DNA from: Hydrocarboniphaga effusa AP103 | Lineage (GTDB): Bacteria > Pseudomonadota > Gammaproteobacteria > Nevskiales > Nevskiaceae | Assembly: GCF_000271305.1 (NCBI RefSeq) | Contig: NZ_AKGD01000001.1 | Span: 1,674,001-1,738,000, forward strand | Direction of reading: 5' to 3' | Length of the DNA: 64,000 bases | Shown here: piece by piece, positions 56,986 through 64,000 of the stretch | How the letters are laid out: every line of letters starts with the position of its first letter | How positions within the stretch are numbered: the stretch's first letter is position 1 | Position numbers and translations under genes: made by a program | The notes under the pieces: model-generated | The model's input: only the letters and a program-made list of their open reading frames with translations | Databases searched by the model: none | Told to the model about the DNA's origin: nothing

Positions 56986-58007
56986 GGCGAGTGTCCCTCG
57001 GCGGACGATTGAGTGATCGATGCGTTTTCGGTTGCGGCGGGATAAACCGATGCGTCGAAATAGGCGCGCACATCCGTCGGCCGACTCCACAGCGAGCGCT
57101 CGACGAGCTGGTCCGCCACTTTCTGCTCGGTGGTGATGGTGGTCTCGGAGATCGGCCCGACCGTGGCCGACCCGCGCGCGACGAGCAGCTTGGCGAGCGA
57201 CAGTTCGATGCCGGTGTCCTTGACGAGAAACGCGGCGTATTCGTCCGGATGCTGCTGCACCCATTCGCCGACTTGCGTGAGTCGCTTGAGCACGTCCTGG
57301 ATCGCCGCGCGCTTGGCCGGATCGGCGAGCGAGGCTTCGCTCGCCGCGATCAAACCGAGGCCCGAGTTGATGCCCTGGCCGTTGCGCAGCACGCGGCCGC
57401 TGGCCTGCTCGGCGAGGATCAGGTACGGATCGTTGGTGACGAGTATTTCGATATCGCCCGAGCGAAACGCGGTCAGCGCATCGTTGAACGGCGCGTAGCT
57501 GATGCTCACGTCGCCCTGCGTCAGACCGGCTTCCTTGAGCGCGCCGTACAGCAGGTTGTCGCCGCTGCCGCCACGCGCCGTCGAGACGACGATCTTCTTG
57601 CCCTTGAGCTCGCCGATGCTCTTGACCGGCGAGTTTCCCTGCACGATCACGCCCACGCTCTTCTGCAGGAACGAGCCCGATATTTCAGCGACGATCTTGA
57701 GCTTGAGCCCGCTCTGCGCCGCATTGAGAACGGTGATGTCGTTCGACGACGCGAGGTCGAGCGCGCCCGAGCGGAACGCTTCGAATTCGGTCGACGGCGT
57801 CGCGAACGTGGCGAACTTGAAATCGTAGGGTGCGTCCTCGAGCGTGCCCGCCGCCTCGGCGATCGGCCGCGTGTTGCGCTGCTCGCCGAACACGATGGAT
57901 GTCTTGCCTGCGGAAGACCCGGCATCGCCGGCCCGATCTCCAGACTTTCCGCAGGCCGCGAGCAGCAGCGCAGACAGCAGCAGGGCGAGAGTGCGAGTAG
58001 CGTTCAT
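56982..58007 (-). CDS. ABC-transporter substrate-binding lipoprotein (SsuA/TauA/AtsR-like)
   Basis: A 341-residue periplasmic binding protein with lipobox LLLAACGKS (Cys19 in this frame). Its fold resembles the NMT1/SsuA family, with signatures SGALDLASSND near 85 and GKKIVVSTARGGSGDN near 140. It is likely to bind a sulfonate, sulfate ester or another small organosulfur compound. It is anchored in the inner membrane and is near an ABC permease and ATPase on the same strand. The ATG at 58007 follows GGAGAA. Confidence 0.85.
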   Translation of the reverse strand: MNATRTLALLLSALLLAACGKSGDRAGDAGSSAGKTSIVFGEQRNTRPIAEAAGTLEDAPYDFKFATFATPSTEFEAFRSGALDLASSNDITVLNAAQSGLKLKIVAEISGSFLQKSVGVIVQGNSPVKSIGELKGKKIVVSTARGGSGDNLLYGALKEAGLTQGDVSISYAPFNDALTAFRSGDIEILVTNDPYLILAEQASGRVLRNGQGINSGLGLIAASEASLADPAKRAAIQDVLKRLTQVGEWVQQHPDEYAAFLVKDTGIELSLAKLLVARGSATVGPISETTITTEQKVADQLVERSLWSRPTDVRAYFDASVYPAATENASITQSSAEGHSP

Positions 58008-58027
58008 GCGCGATTCTCCAGACGGAT

Positions 58028-60571
58028 TCACTCCAGATACCAGACGGCGCGAGCGTAATAGAAGCCACCCGTCGCACCGAACGGACTATTGGTGGCGTAG
58101 CGCTGCGAGCCGATCACGTCGGCGATCGTGCTGCGATCCGGATAGGTGTCGAACAGATTGTTCGCACCGACCGCGACCGTGAACGACGGCGTGATCGCAT
58201 AGGCGACGTCGAGGTCGGCGAGCCACTTGGCGCCGTAGTGCTGATCGCTCGCCGGGTTGTCGGTGAGCTGCGAGACCGCGCCGTAGCGCGTGCCACGCAG
58301 GTTCACGTCGAAGTCGGCGATCTGCCAATCGAGCCCGACCAGCGTCTTGGTTCTCGGCAGCGCGACGGTCAGATAGCTCTGCGCGACGCGATCGAACAAG
58401 CTCAGGCCGAGATCGGCGAGCTGCTCCGGCGTGTCCTTGATGTTCTCGATCGTGGTCTTGTTGTAGTTGAAGCCGAGGTTGTAGCGCAGCGTTCCCCAAC
58501 CCGACGCGCCGAAGCGCTGCAGGTAGCTCGCCACCACGTCGACGCCGCGCGTCCTGGTGTCGATCGCATTGGTGTTGTACGACACCGCCTGGTTCGGATC
58601 GAGCCCGTTGTCGCTGAGAATCTGCGAGATGCCGCTTCCGCGCAGCGTGGTCGTGCGCGCGATGCGATCATCGAGCAGGATATGGTACGCGTCGATGTCG
58701 ATGCTCAAGTCCTTGAGCAGCTGCAGGCTCAGGCCGATGCTCGTGTTGAGCGACTTTTCGGGCTTGAGTTCGGTGGCGCCGAGCGCCTGGCCGAGCGCCG
58801 AATCCGGACGCGCGTTGCGCGACGTGGTCACGCCGGCGATCTGGCCGTTGACGATGAACGGGCCTTGCGAGCCGCTCGCGAAACCGGTCTGCGACAGCGA
58901 GGGCGCACGAAAGCCATTGCTCACGGTGCCGCGCAAGGCGATGCCCGGAGCGAAGTCGTAGCGCGAGGTGAGCTTGCCGCTCCAGGTATCGCCGGCGCTG
59001 TCGTTGTAATTCTCGTAACGACCCGCGACGGCGGCGTACCACTTCGACGTCAGGTTCAGACCGAGGTCGACGTAAGTCGCGACGTTCTGGCGATCGAGAT
59101 CGGCCGCGTCTTCGGGCAGCACCAGCACCGCGGCCTGCGCACCGATCGCGGCGGGCTGGCCTGCGAGCGGACCACCGGGGAACACGTAGCCGCCGTTCGC
59201 ATACGAAAGCGGATCACGCACGATGGTCTGGAAGCTCTCGTAGCGGTGCTCGAAGCCGAACGACACCTGCAACGGTGAAGACCAGCCGATGTCGAAGCCG
59301 CGCGTGAAATCGAGATTCGTCGTGAGCTGATCGAAGATCGGCGTGAAGGTGGCGAAGTTGCTCGGCGAATCCGGCCCCAATGACGCATTCACCGAGTTCT
59401 TCTCGTAGAGATCGACGCGGTTGCGGCCGTAGGTGGTGCTGAGATCCCAGTTCCACTCGCTGACCTGGCCTTTGACGCCGCTGGCGAGCTGGTAGTCGAG
59501 CTCGTTGAGATAGGTGGTCGGCGTCAGCACGACATCGGTCAGCAGCTCTGGAATCACGTTGGCCGTGGTCGCGCGGCGATAGCTCTGGCCGAGCTCGCCG
59601 TCACGGCGTCCGAACGAACCGAAGACATACGGCGTGATGCCGTTGTCGAGCGGCAGCGCCGCGTTGAAGCTCAGGTTGAACGACTTGATCTTCGGCGTGC
59701 CGCCGCGGAACTTGCGCTTGTCGACTTCGGCTTCGCGCGGATCGGGCGAGCCGTCTTCGAGCGGATAGTAGAAGGCTTCGGTGGCCGGGTTCACGCGCAG
59801 CGTCCAGTTCTGCTTGCGCGCATCGGCCGCCAGATTGAAGTAGCCGGTGTCGCCGAACTTGAAACCGTAGTTGCCGGTGGCGAGCACGGTTTCGCCGTCC
59901 TGGCGGTCCTGGAATTTGTAGCGCTGGCCGAGCGTGGTGCTCACCGAGCCGCCACTGCTGTTGCTCTTGAGGATCACGTTGATGACGCCCGCGATCGCGT
60001 CCGAGCCGTACTGCGCAGCCGCACCATCGCGCAGGATTTCGATGTGATCGATCGCCGATACCGGAATGAAATCGAGATCGACCGGGTTGGCGTTGATCGC
60101 CTGGCTGTCAGCCGCCATCGTCGGCAGCGCACTGTTGTGGCGGCGCTTGCCGTTGACGAGCACGAGCACGTGCGCACCCGAGAGCCCGCGCAGCCCCGCG
60201 GGCTTGGACACCGTGCCCCAGGTCGCGTTGCCGCGCGTGTTGGTGACGAAGGACGGCGCGAGCTGTTCGAGCGCGTCCTTGAGCGCGCCGCTGCTGCCGC
60301 CGAGCTTTTCGAGCTGCTCGCCGCCGATCACGTCGATCGGCACCGGGCTGTCGGCGACCGTTCGCGCATTGCCGCGCGTGCCGGTGACGACGATGGTTTC
60401 GATGTTGGCGACGTCATCGGCCGCGGCGACTTGCAGCGGCAACGAGCCGGGGTTGGCTTCCTGCGCGAAACTGGCCGCGCTGACGGAGCCGAACAGCGAA
60501 GCAATCGCGAACGAGATCGCCGAACGGCGTCCTCGAACCGTCGTTGCGGCGGTGAATTTCGAAATCGACAT
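58028..60571 (-). CDS. TonB-dependent outer-membrane receptor
   Basis: An 847-residue receptor: a Tat- or Sec-like signal (ends SFAQ), TonB box ETIVVTG (near residue 60), plug domain with LRDGAAAQYGSDAIAGVINVILK near residue 165, and a 22-strand barrel ending in AVWYLE. In P. putida S-313 a TonB receptor (SftP) accompanies the sulfate-ester transporter and AtsK dioxygenase, and the set here is analogous. It lies between the dioxygenase and the binding protein; a 239-base gap with a repeat separates it from the dioxygenase gene. Confidence 0.93.
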   Translation of the reverse strand: MSISKFTAATTVRGRRSAISFAIASLFGSVSAASFAQEANPGSLPLQVAAADDVANIETIVVTGTRGNARTVADSPVPIDVIGGEQLEKLGGSSGALKDALEQLAPSFVTNTRGNATWGTVSKPAGLRGLSGAHVLVLVNGKRRHNSALPTMAADSQAINANPVDLDFIPVSAIDHIEILRDGAAAQYGSDAIAGVINVILKSNSSGGSVSTTLGQRYKFQDRQDGETVLATGNYGFKFGDTGYFNLAADARKQNWTLRVNPATEAFYYPLEDGSPDPREAEVDKRKFRGGTPKIKSFNLSFNAALPLDNGITPYVFGSFGRRDGELGQSYRRATTANVIPELLTDVVLTPTTYLNELDYQLASGVKGQVSEWNWDLSTTYGRNRVDLYEKNSVNASLGPDSPSNFATFTPIFDQLTTNLDFTRGFDIGWSSPLQVSFGFEHRYESFQTIVRDPLSYANGGYVFPGGPLAGQPAAIGAQAAVLVLPEDAADLDRQNVATYVDLGLNLTSKWYAAVAGRYENYNDSAGDTWSGKLTSRYDFAPGIALRGTVSNGFRAPSLSQTGFASGSQGPFIVNGQIAGVTTSRNARPDSALGQALGATELKPEKSLNTSIGLSLQLLKDLSIDIDAYHILLDDRIARTTTLRGSGISQILSDNGLDPNQAVSYNTNAIDTRTRGVDVVASYLQRFGASGWGTLRYNLGFNYNKTTIENIKDTPEQLADLGLSLFDRVAQSYLTVALPRTKTLVGLDWQIADFDVNLRGTRYGAVSQLTDNPASDQHYGAKWLADLDVAYAITPSFTVAVGANNLFDTYPDRSTIADVIGSQRYATNSPFGATGGFYYARAVWYLE

Positions 60572-60683
60572 TGAGAATCCTGGGAAGGTAGAGGCGTCGC
60601 GTCTCGATGTCGGGTGGCGAGCGCAGGCAAAGCGGGGGCGGAAGGCCGCTGGCGACGACCTTTGATTGAGTGAATGGCTTTTC

Positions 60684-60804
60684 CCTTCTCCCTCCGGGAG
60701 AAGGTGCCCCGAAGGGGCGGATGAGGGCCTCGCAGCAAGAGCAAGACTGGCCCGTGCCGGAGAGTCCCTCACCCCTGCCCCTCTCCCGCAGGGAGAGGGG
60801 TTTT
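60684..60804. repeat. Compound palindromic repeat in the receptor / dioxygenase gap
   Basis: Three hairpins: CCTTCTCCC-TCC-GGGAGAAGG (60684-60704), GCCCC-GAA-GGGGC (60706-60718) and CCCCTCTCCC-GCA-GGGAGAGGGG (60778-60800) followed by TTTT. The 'ccctctccc' element is common between genes in this group of bacteria. The last hairpin could terminate plus-strand transcription, although no plus-strand gene is nearby. Confidence 0.65.
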
Positions 60805-60810
60805 CAGCAC

Positions 60811-61701
60811 TTACGCCGGCAGCACGAAGCGCTTGCTCGGGTCGCGCGACGGAACGTCGTTGCTGCCGACGACGACGCGCTCGACACGGCGCGGATAATC
60901 GCCGTAGTCGTGGATCGCGGTGTGCAAGGTGGAGCGGTTGTCCCAGATCGCCAGCGTGCCCTTCTTCCACTTGAGGCGCAGGTGGTATTCGGGGCGCAGC
61001 ACTTCTTCGTAGATTTCGCTGAGCAGGGCTTCGCTGTCGGCGCGATCCCAGCCGACGATCCACGGATGCATGATGAAATCGACGTAGAGCAGGTCTTCGC
61101 CGGTCTCGGAGTGATTGATCACGGCTGGATGCGCGACGATCGGATGCGAGATGCCCGACAGCGCGAGCTCCTTGTATTCGTGGGTCACGTAGAGGCCTTC
61201 GAGCTTGGCCTTCAGACGATCCGGCAGGCCGCGATAGATCGCGCCGGCGTCGGCCCAGATCGTGTCGCCGCCGACTTCCGGCACCTCGACGCCGCGCAGG
61301 AACGAGGCGAAAGCCACCGGATACGTCCAGCTGCCGTCCGAATGCCAGGTGCGGCGCTTCGGAATGTGGCCGTATTCGGCCGTCGGCGGCACGATGGTGT
61401 GCATGCCCTGCGGCAGGTCTTCCTTGCGCTGCGTTTCCTTGAGCTTCTGCAGCGGGTGGATCACCGGCGGGCCGAACTGCGTCGCGAACGCGAGCTGCTG
61501 TTCGCGCGTGATGTGCTGATCGCGCAGGAAGATGACCTTGTGCTGGACGATCAGCGCGCGCACTTCGTCGCGCAGCTCGGGCGTCAGCGGCTCGCGCAGG
61601 TCGAGGCCTTCGACTTCGGCACCGAAGGTCGGCTGCAGGCGGGTGACCTTGAGCTGGCCTTCATGAGGCACGTGGGCTTGCAGGGAAAGTGCATACGACA
61701 T
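60811..61701 (-). CDS. TauD/AtsK-like 2-oxoglutarate-dependent dioxygenase
   Basis: A 296-residue Fe(II) enzyme. The metal triad is His120-x-Asp122 (WHSDGSW) and His260 in WDNRSTLH; Arg275 likely binds 2-oxoglutarate. In the TauD family it would hydroxylate taurine and release sulfite; AtsK cleaves alkyl sulfates. Genes for ABC transport, a TonB receptor, a GST-like protein and a sulfurtransferase nearby support organosulfur scavenging. Which substrate it uses cannot be told from the sequence. Confidence 0.9.
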   Translation of the reverse strand: MSYALSLQAHVPHEGQLKVTRLQPTFGAEVEGLDLREPLTPELRDEVRALIVQHKVIFLRDQHITREQQLAFATQFGPPVIHPLQKLKETQRKEDLPQGMHTIVPPTAEYGHIPKRRTWHSDGSWTYPVAFASFLRGVEVPEVGGDTIWADAGAIYRGLPDRLKAKLEGLYVTHEYKELALSGISHPIVAHPAVINHSETGEDLLYVDFIMHPWIVGWDRADSEALLSEIYEEVLRPEYHLRLKWKKGTLAIWDNRSTLHTAIHDYGDYPRRVERVVVGSNDVPSRDPSKRFVLPA

Positions 61702-61770
61702 GGAAGGCTCCTGATGAATGCGATGATGGTTGGATGCAGCGAATGTGTGATGCGGCGAAAGAAGCTGAGA

Positions 61771-61803
61771 GATCAGACGACGATCAGACGACGATCAGGC
61801 GGC
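61771..61803. repeat. 11-bp tandem repeat (three copies) at the ABC permease stop codon
   Basis: GATCAGACGAC (61771-61781), GATCAGACGAC (61782-61792) and GATCAGGCGGC (61793-61803). The third copy holds the permease stop codon and last codons, so the two other copies look like later duplications just past the gene end. Confidence 0.7.
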
Positions 61804-62568
61804 GCGCAGCGAAGGCATCAGCGGGCGCCAGGCCAGCGCATGACGTTCGAGCAGTCGCACGAAGGCGTCGGTGAGCAGGCCGAGCACGCTGTAGATCAGC
61901 AGACAGACCATGATCACGTCGGTCTTCATGAAGTCGCGCGCTTCGTTGATCAGATAGCCGATGCCCGAATTGGCGTTGATCTGCTCGACCGCGACGAGTG
62001 CGAGCAGCGAAATGCCGAGCGCATAGCGCAGGCCGACGAAGAACGACGGCAGCGCGCCGGGCAGGATCACGTGCCAGATCAGTTCGAGCCGATTGAGGCC
62101 GAGCGTTTCCGAGGCTTCGACGAGCTTGGCGTCGACGCCGCGGATGCCGCCGTAGAGCGTCAGGTAGATCGGCGTCTTCGTCGCGAGCGCGATCAGCGCG
62201 ACCTTGGTCAGCTCGCCGATGCCGAACCACAGGATGAACAATGGAATCACGCCGAGAAACGGCAGCGCGCGCAGCACCTGCATGAGCGGATCGGTGGCCG
62301 CCTCACCGCGGCGCGAAAGCCCCGCGATCAGCGCGAGCACGGTGCCGAACGACACGCCGATCAGCAGCCCGAGGCCGGCGCGATGCAGCGAGACGAGCAG
62401 ATGCTCGATCAGGCGGCCCGAGAACAGCAGATCACCGAAGGTGCCGACGAGCGCGGACGGTGCCGGCATGATCAAGGTTGGAATCAAGCCCAGTCGCGAT
62501 CCGAGTTCCCACAGCACAAGCACAGCGATCGGGCTCAGCAGGCGCGAATCGAGCAGACGCGCGCTCAT
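61795..62568 (-). CDS. ABC-transporter permease (SsuC/TauC-like)
   Basis: A 257-residue inner-membrane permease with about six helices and the BPD-type EAA motif (VDAKLVEASETLGLNRLELIWHVILPGALPSFFVGLRYALG). It is paired with the ATPase gene, whose stop it overlaps by four bases. With the SsuA-like lipoprotein it would import a sulfonate or sulfate ester. Three 11-base repeats lie at its stop. Confidence 0.92.
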   Translation of the reverse strand: MSARLLDSRLLSPIAVLVLWELGSRLGLIPTLIMPAPSALVGTFGDLLFSGRLIEHLLVSLHRAGLGLLIGVSFGTVLALIAGLSRRGEAATDPLMQVLRALPFLGVIPLFILWFGIGELTKVALIALATKTPIYLTLYGGIRGVDAKLVEASETLGLNRLELIWHVILPGALPSFFVGLRYALGISLLALVAVEQINANSGIGYLINEARDFMKTDVIMVCLLIYSVLGLLTDAFVRLLERHALAWRPLMPSLRAA

Positions 62569-63386
62569 CGCAGGGCTCCGGGCGCCAGGCGCGCAGGCGC
62601 AGCGGCGATGGCTTCGTCGGCGACTTCGACGCCCAGACTCGTGAGCAGGCGACGACGCAGCGCACGAAACTCCGGCTGATCGACCGAGCGAACCGCCGGC
62701 AGCACGATGCGTTCTTCGTGCTCGATGCGGCCCTGCGACAACACCAGCACGCGATCGGCGAGCAGTGCGGCCTCGTCGACATCGTGCGTGACGAGCAACA
62801 CCGCCAGACGATGCGTGCGCCAGAGCTTCTGCACGAGCTTGTGCATGCTCATGCGCGTAAGCGCATCGAGCGCGCCGAAGGGCTCGTCGAGCAGCAGCAA
62901 CTTCGGATCGCGCACCAGCGCACGTGCGAGCGAAACGCGCTGCGCCTGTCCGCCCGAGAGCGTCGCAGGCCAGGCTTGCGCGTGTTCGGCGAGACCCACT
63001 TCATTCAGAGCGTCGAGCGCACGCCGGCGTGCATCGGGCGCCCGCAAGCCCAGCGCGATGTTCTGCCAGGCGCGCTTCCACGGCAGCAGGCGCGGCTCCT
63101 GGAACACCGTCGCAACAGCGGCTGGCGTTTCGAGATGACCTTCGCTGATGCGATCGAGGCGGCCGAGCGCGCGCAGCAGGGTGGTCTTGCCCGAGCCGCT
63201 GCGTCCGAGCAGGGCAACGAATTCGCCCGGCGCGACGTCGAGATCCAGGCCGTCGAGAACGGCTCGCGTGCCGAAGCGACGCGTCAGCCCGCGCGCGCGA
63301 ACGGCTCGCTGGGCCTCGTCGGCGACGGTGGTCTGCCGGTTGCGATCGATTGGCGTGGGCACGTCGAGCTCCGATGCATCATGCAA
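62565..63386 (-). CDS. ABC-transporter ATPase (SsuB/TauB-like)
   Basis: A 273-residue ATPase with Walker A GRSGSGKTT (61-69), Q-loop QEPRLLPWKR, signature LSGGQ, Walker B LLLLDEPFGALD and H-loop THDVDEA. The Q-loop LLPWKR is typical of SsuB/TauB. It starts the operon. The leader (63387-63551) contains two palindromes, likely regulator sites. Confidence 0.92.
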   Translation of the reverse strand: MHDASELDVPTPIDRNRQTTVADEAQRAVRARGLTRRFGTRAVLDGLDLDVAPGEFVALLGRSGSGKTTLLRALGRLDRISEGHLETPAAVATVFQEPRLLPWKRAWQNIALGLRAPDARRRALDALNEVGLAEHAQAWPATLSGGQAQRVSLARALVRDPKLLLLDEPFGALDALTRMSMHKLVQKLWRTHRLAVLLVTHDVDEAALLADRVLVLSQGRIEHEERIVLPAVRSVDQPEFRALRRRLLTSLGVEVADEAIAAAPARLAPGALR

Positions 63387-63425
63387 GCGCCGAATGGCGT
63401 GGAGCTCAAATTAGTCATTCTGCGC

Positions 63426-63476
63426 ATAAAGGTGAAAGACCTTTATTAGCCATCCATATGTTGTTTCGGAAGCAAC
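63426..63476. promoter_or_regulatory. Two dyads in the promoter of the organosulfur operon
   Basis: ATAAAGGT-GAAAG-ACCTTTAT (63426-63446) is a perfect 8-bp dyad. GTTGTTTCGGAAGCAAC (63460-63476) is a 17-base dyad with seven of eight pairs. Both lie in an AT-rich stretch between the ABC ATPase and LysR genes and resemble LysR-type T-N11-A sites. A sulfate-limitation regulator (Cbl/CysB-like) or the local LysR is the likely binder. Confidence 0.55.
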
Positions 63477-63551
63477 AGTCCGATCACGAATGTCGCTTTG
63501 TCTTTTCTAAATAAATGTTTAGCCAAACAGAAATGCACTGGGGGCACGGCG

Positions 63552-64000
63552 TCAGGTGCCGGTTTTTACCTGCATGGGAGATACGACTGCGAAAGCGGGT
63601 TCGATCGCATCGGCCAGCCTTTGCAGCGGCCGCTGCAGCTTGCCGATCAGCTTGGGATGCAGCATCACGAGATCGAGCGTGGGCTTGAAATCGCCGAGCG
63701 GAAGCGCGCGCAGCTGATCGCGCCAGGCGCTGCGTTCGAGCAGCGGCTCGGCCATGAGCCCCAGGCCCATGCCGCCGGCGACCAGCCCGAGCTGTAGTTC
63801 GGCACCGAAGATTTCGAGATTGGTACGCATCGCCAAACCCTGCGCGGTCAGCATGCGATGCAAGGTGGCTCGAAAGCCGCAGCCGTCCGGGTTGAGGATC
63901 CAGCCGCGATCGGCGCAATCGGCGAGCCGGTACGCGCGCTTCGGAAAATCGTCCTTGCGCGCAACCACGCGCAGCGGTACCTGGCCGAGCGGGCGCACGA
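63552..64000 (-). CDS. LysR-family regulator, C-terminal part (5' end beyond window)
   Basis: The window's last 449 bases encode the effector-binding domain of a LysR protein, read from right to left and entering at codon level from outside. It has the family pattern GWILNPDGCGFR, NLEIFGAELQLGLVAGGMGLGLMAEPL and ends in a short tail. The helix-turn-helix is outside the window. It lies upstream, on the same strand, of the organosulfur operon, so it may activate it. Confidence 0.85.
   Translation of the reverse strand, partial: VRPLGQVPLRVVARKDDFPKRAYRLADCADRGWILNPDGCGFRATLHRMLTAQGLAMRTNLEIFGAELQLGLVAGGMGLGLMAEPLLERSAWRDQLRALPLGDFKPTLDLVMLHPKLIGKLQRPLQRLADAIEPAFAVVSPMQVKTGT

Noticed and set aside
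60684..60804. Transcription terminator for the dioxygenase gene
   Set aside because: The T-run lies on the plus strand while the gene is on the minus strand, so it does not fit that role.

Overview
The window looks like a chromosomal segment of a high-GC, aerobic, Gram-negative gammaproteobacterium. The gene content would suit Xanthomonadales/Lysobacterales or Nevskiales, but nothing here fixes the genus. The evidence is the TamA/TamB outer-membrane pair, TonB-dependent transport, the tyrS / M23 peptidase / anmK neighbourhood, a type-II NADH dehydrogenase, PriA, and two sigma-54 activators. No tRNA, rRNA, CRISPR array, prophage or insertion sequence was recognised.

Layout. 1-4 kb: partial ndh, an AbrB-type membrane protein, and a lower-GC OmpA-like membrane protein that may be foreign. 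4-12 kb: a signalling block transcribed leftward (NarL-type response regulator, Ser/Thr kinase with TPRs, small histidine kinase), divergent from a giant secreted repeat protein whose promoter carries a C5/G5 palindrome. The same palindrome with the same spacing precedes a lipoprotein gene at 22.4 kb. 12-22 kb: an alcohol-oxidation island (outer-membrane MetA-like protein, DUF1097 membrane protein, AldA-type aldehyde dehydrogenase, Tat-type Rieske protein, PQQ alcohol dehydrogenase). It has a near-perfect sigma-54 promoter and is flanked by two paralogous AcoR-like activators. 23-43 kb: mostly housekeeping genes (tyrS, M23 peptidase, anmK, priA, tamAB, BON/CsbD/DUF1328 stress genes, aroE, hemB, an FMN riboswitch with a RibH2-type ribH, a monoacylglycerol-lipase-like hydrolase and glpK). 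43-45 kb: a thioesterase with an apparent homopolymer frameshift, and an Rrf2 regulator with an FAD oxidoreductase and a clear operator.

45.7-54 kb is the most unusual stretch. A sulfatase-like membrane protein, a CDP-alcohol phosphatidyltransferase, an MDR dehydrogenase, a PTPS-like protein lacking key catalytic residues, a GT4 glycosyltransferase, a flippase-like membrane protein and a RibD-C-like reductase lie together. I infer, without proof, an undescribed pterin/pyrimidine-linked glycoconjugate or lipid pathway. A complete hipBA toxin-antitoxin module sits inside it. Its promoter holds five HipB-like operators (TATCC-N8-GGATA family) at an exact 27-bp period, the last degenerate and lying toward the PTPS-like gene.

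55.5-64 kb: an organosulfur scavenging cluster. It comprises an ABC ATPase and permease, a TauD/AtsK-like dioxygenase, a TonB receptor, an ABC-binding lipoprotein, a glutathione S-transferase-like protein and a 3-mercaptopyruvate sulfurtransferase. A LysR regulator is cut by the window edge. Several gene starts and ends carry fresh-looking 11-13 bp tandem duplications, a recurrent feature of the window.
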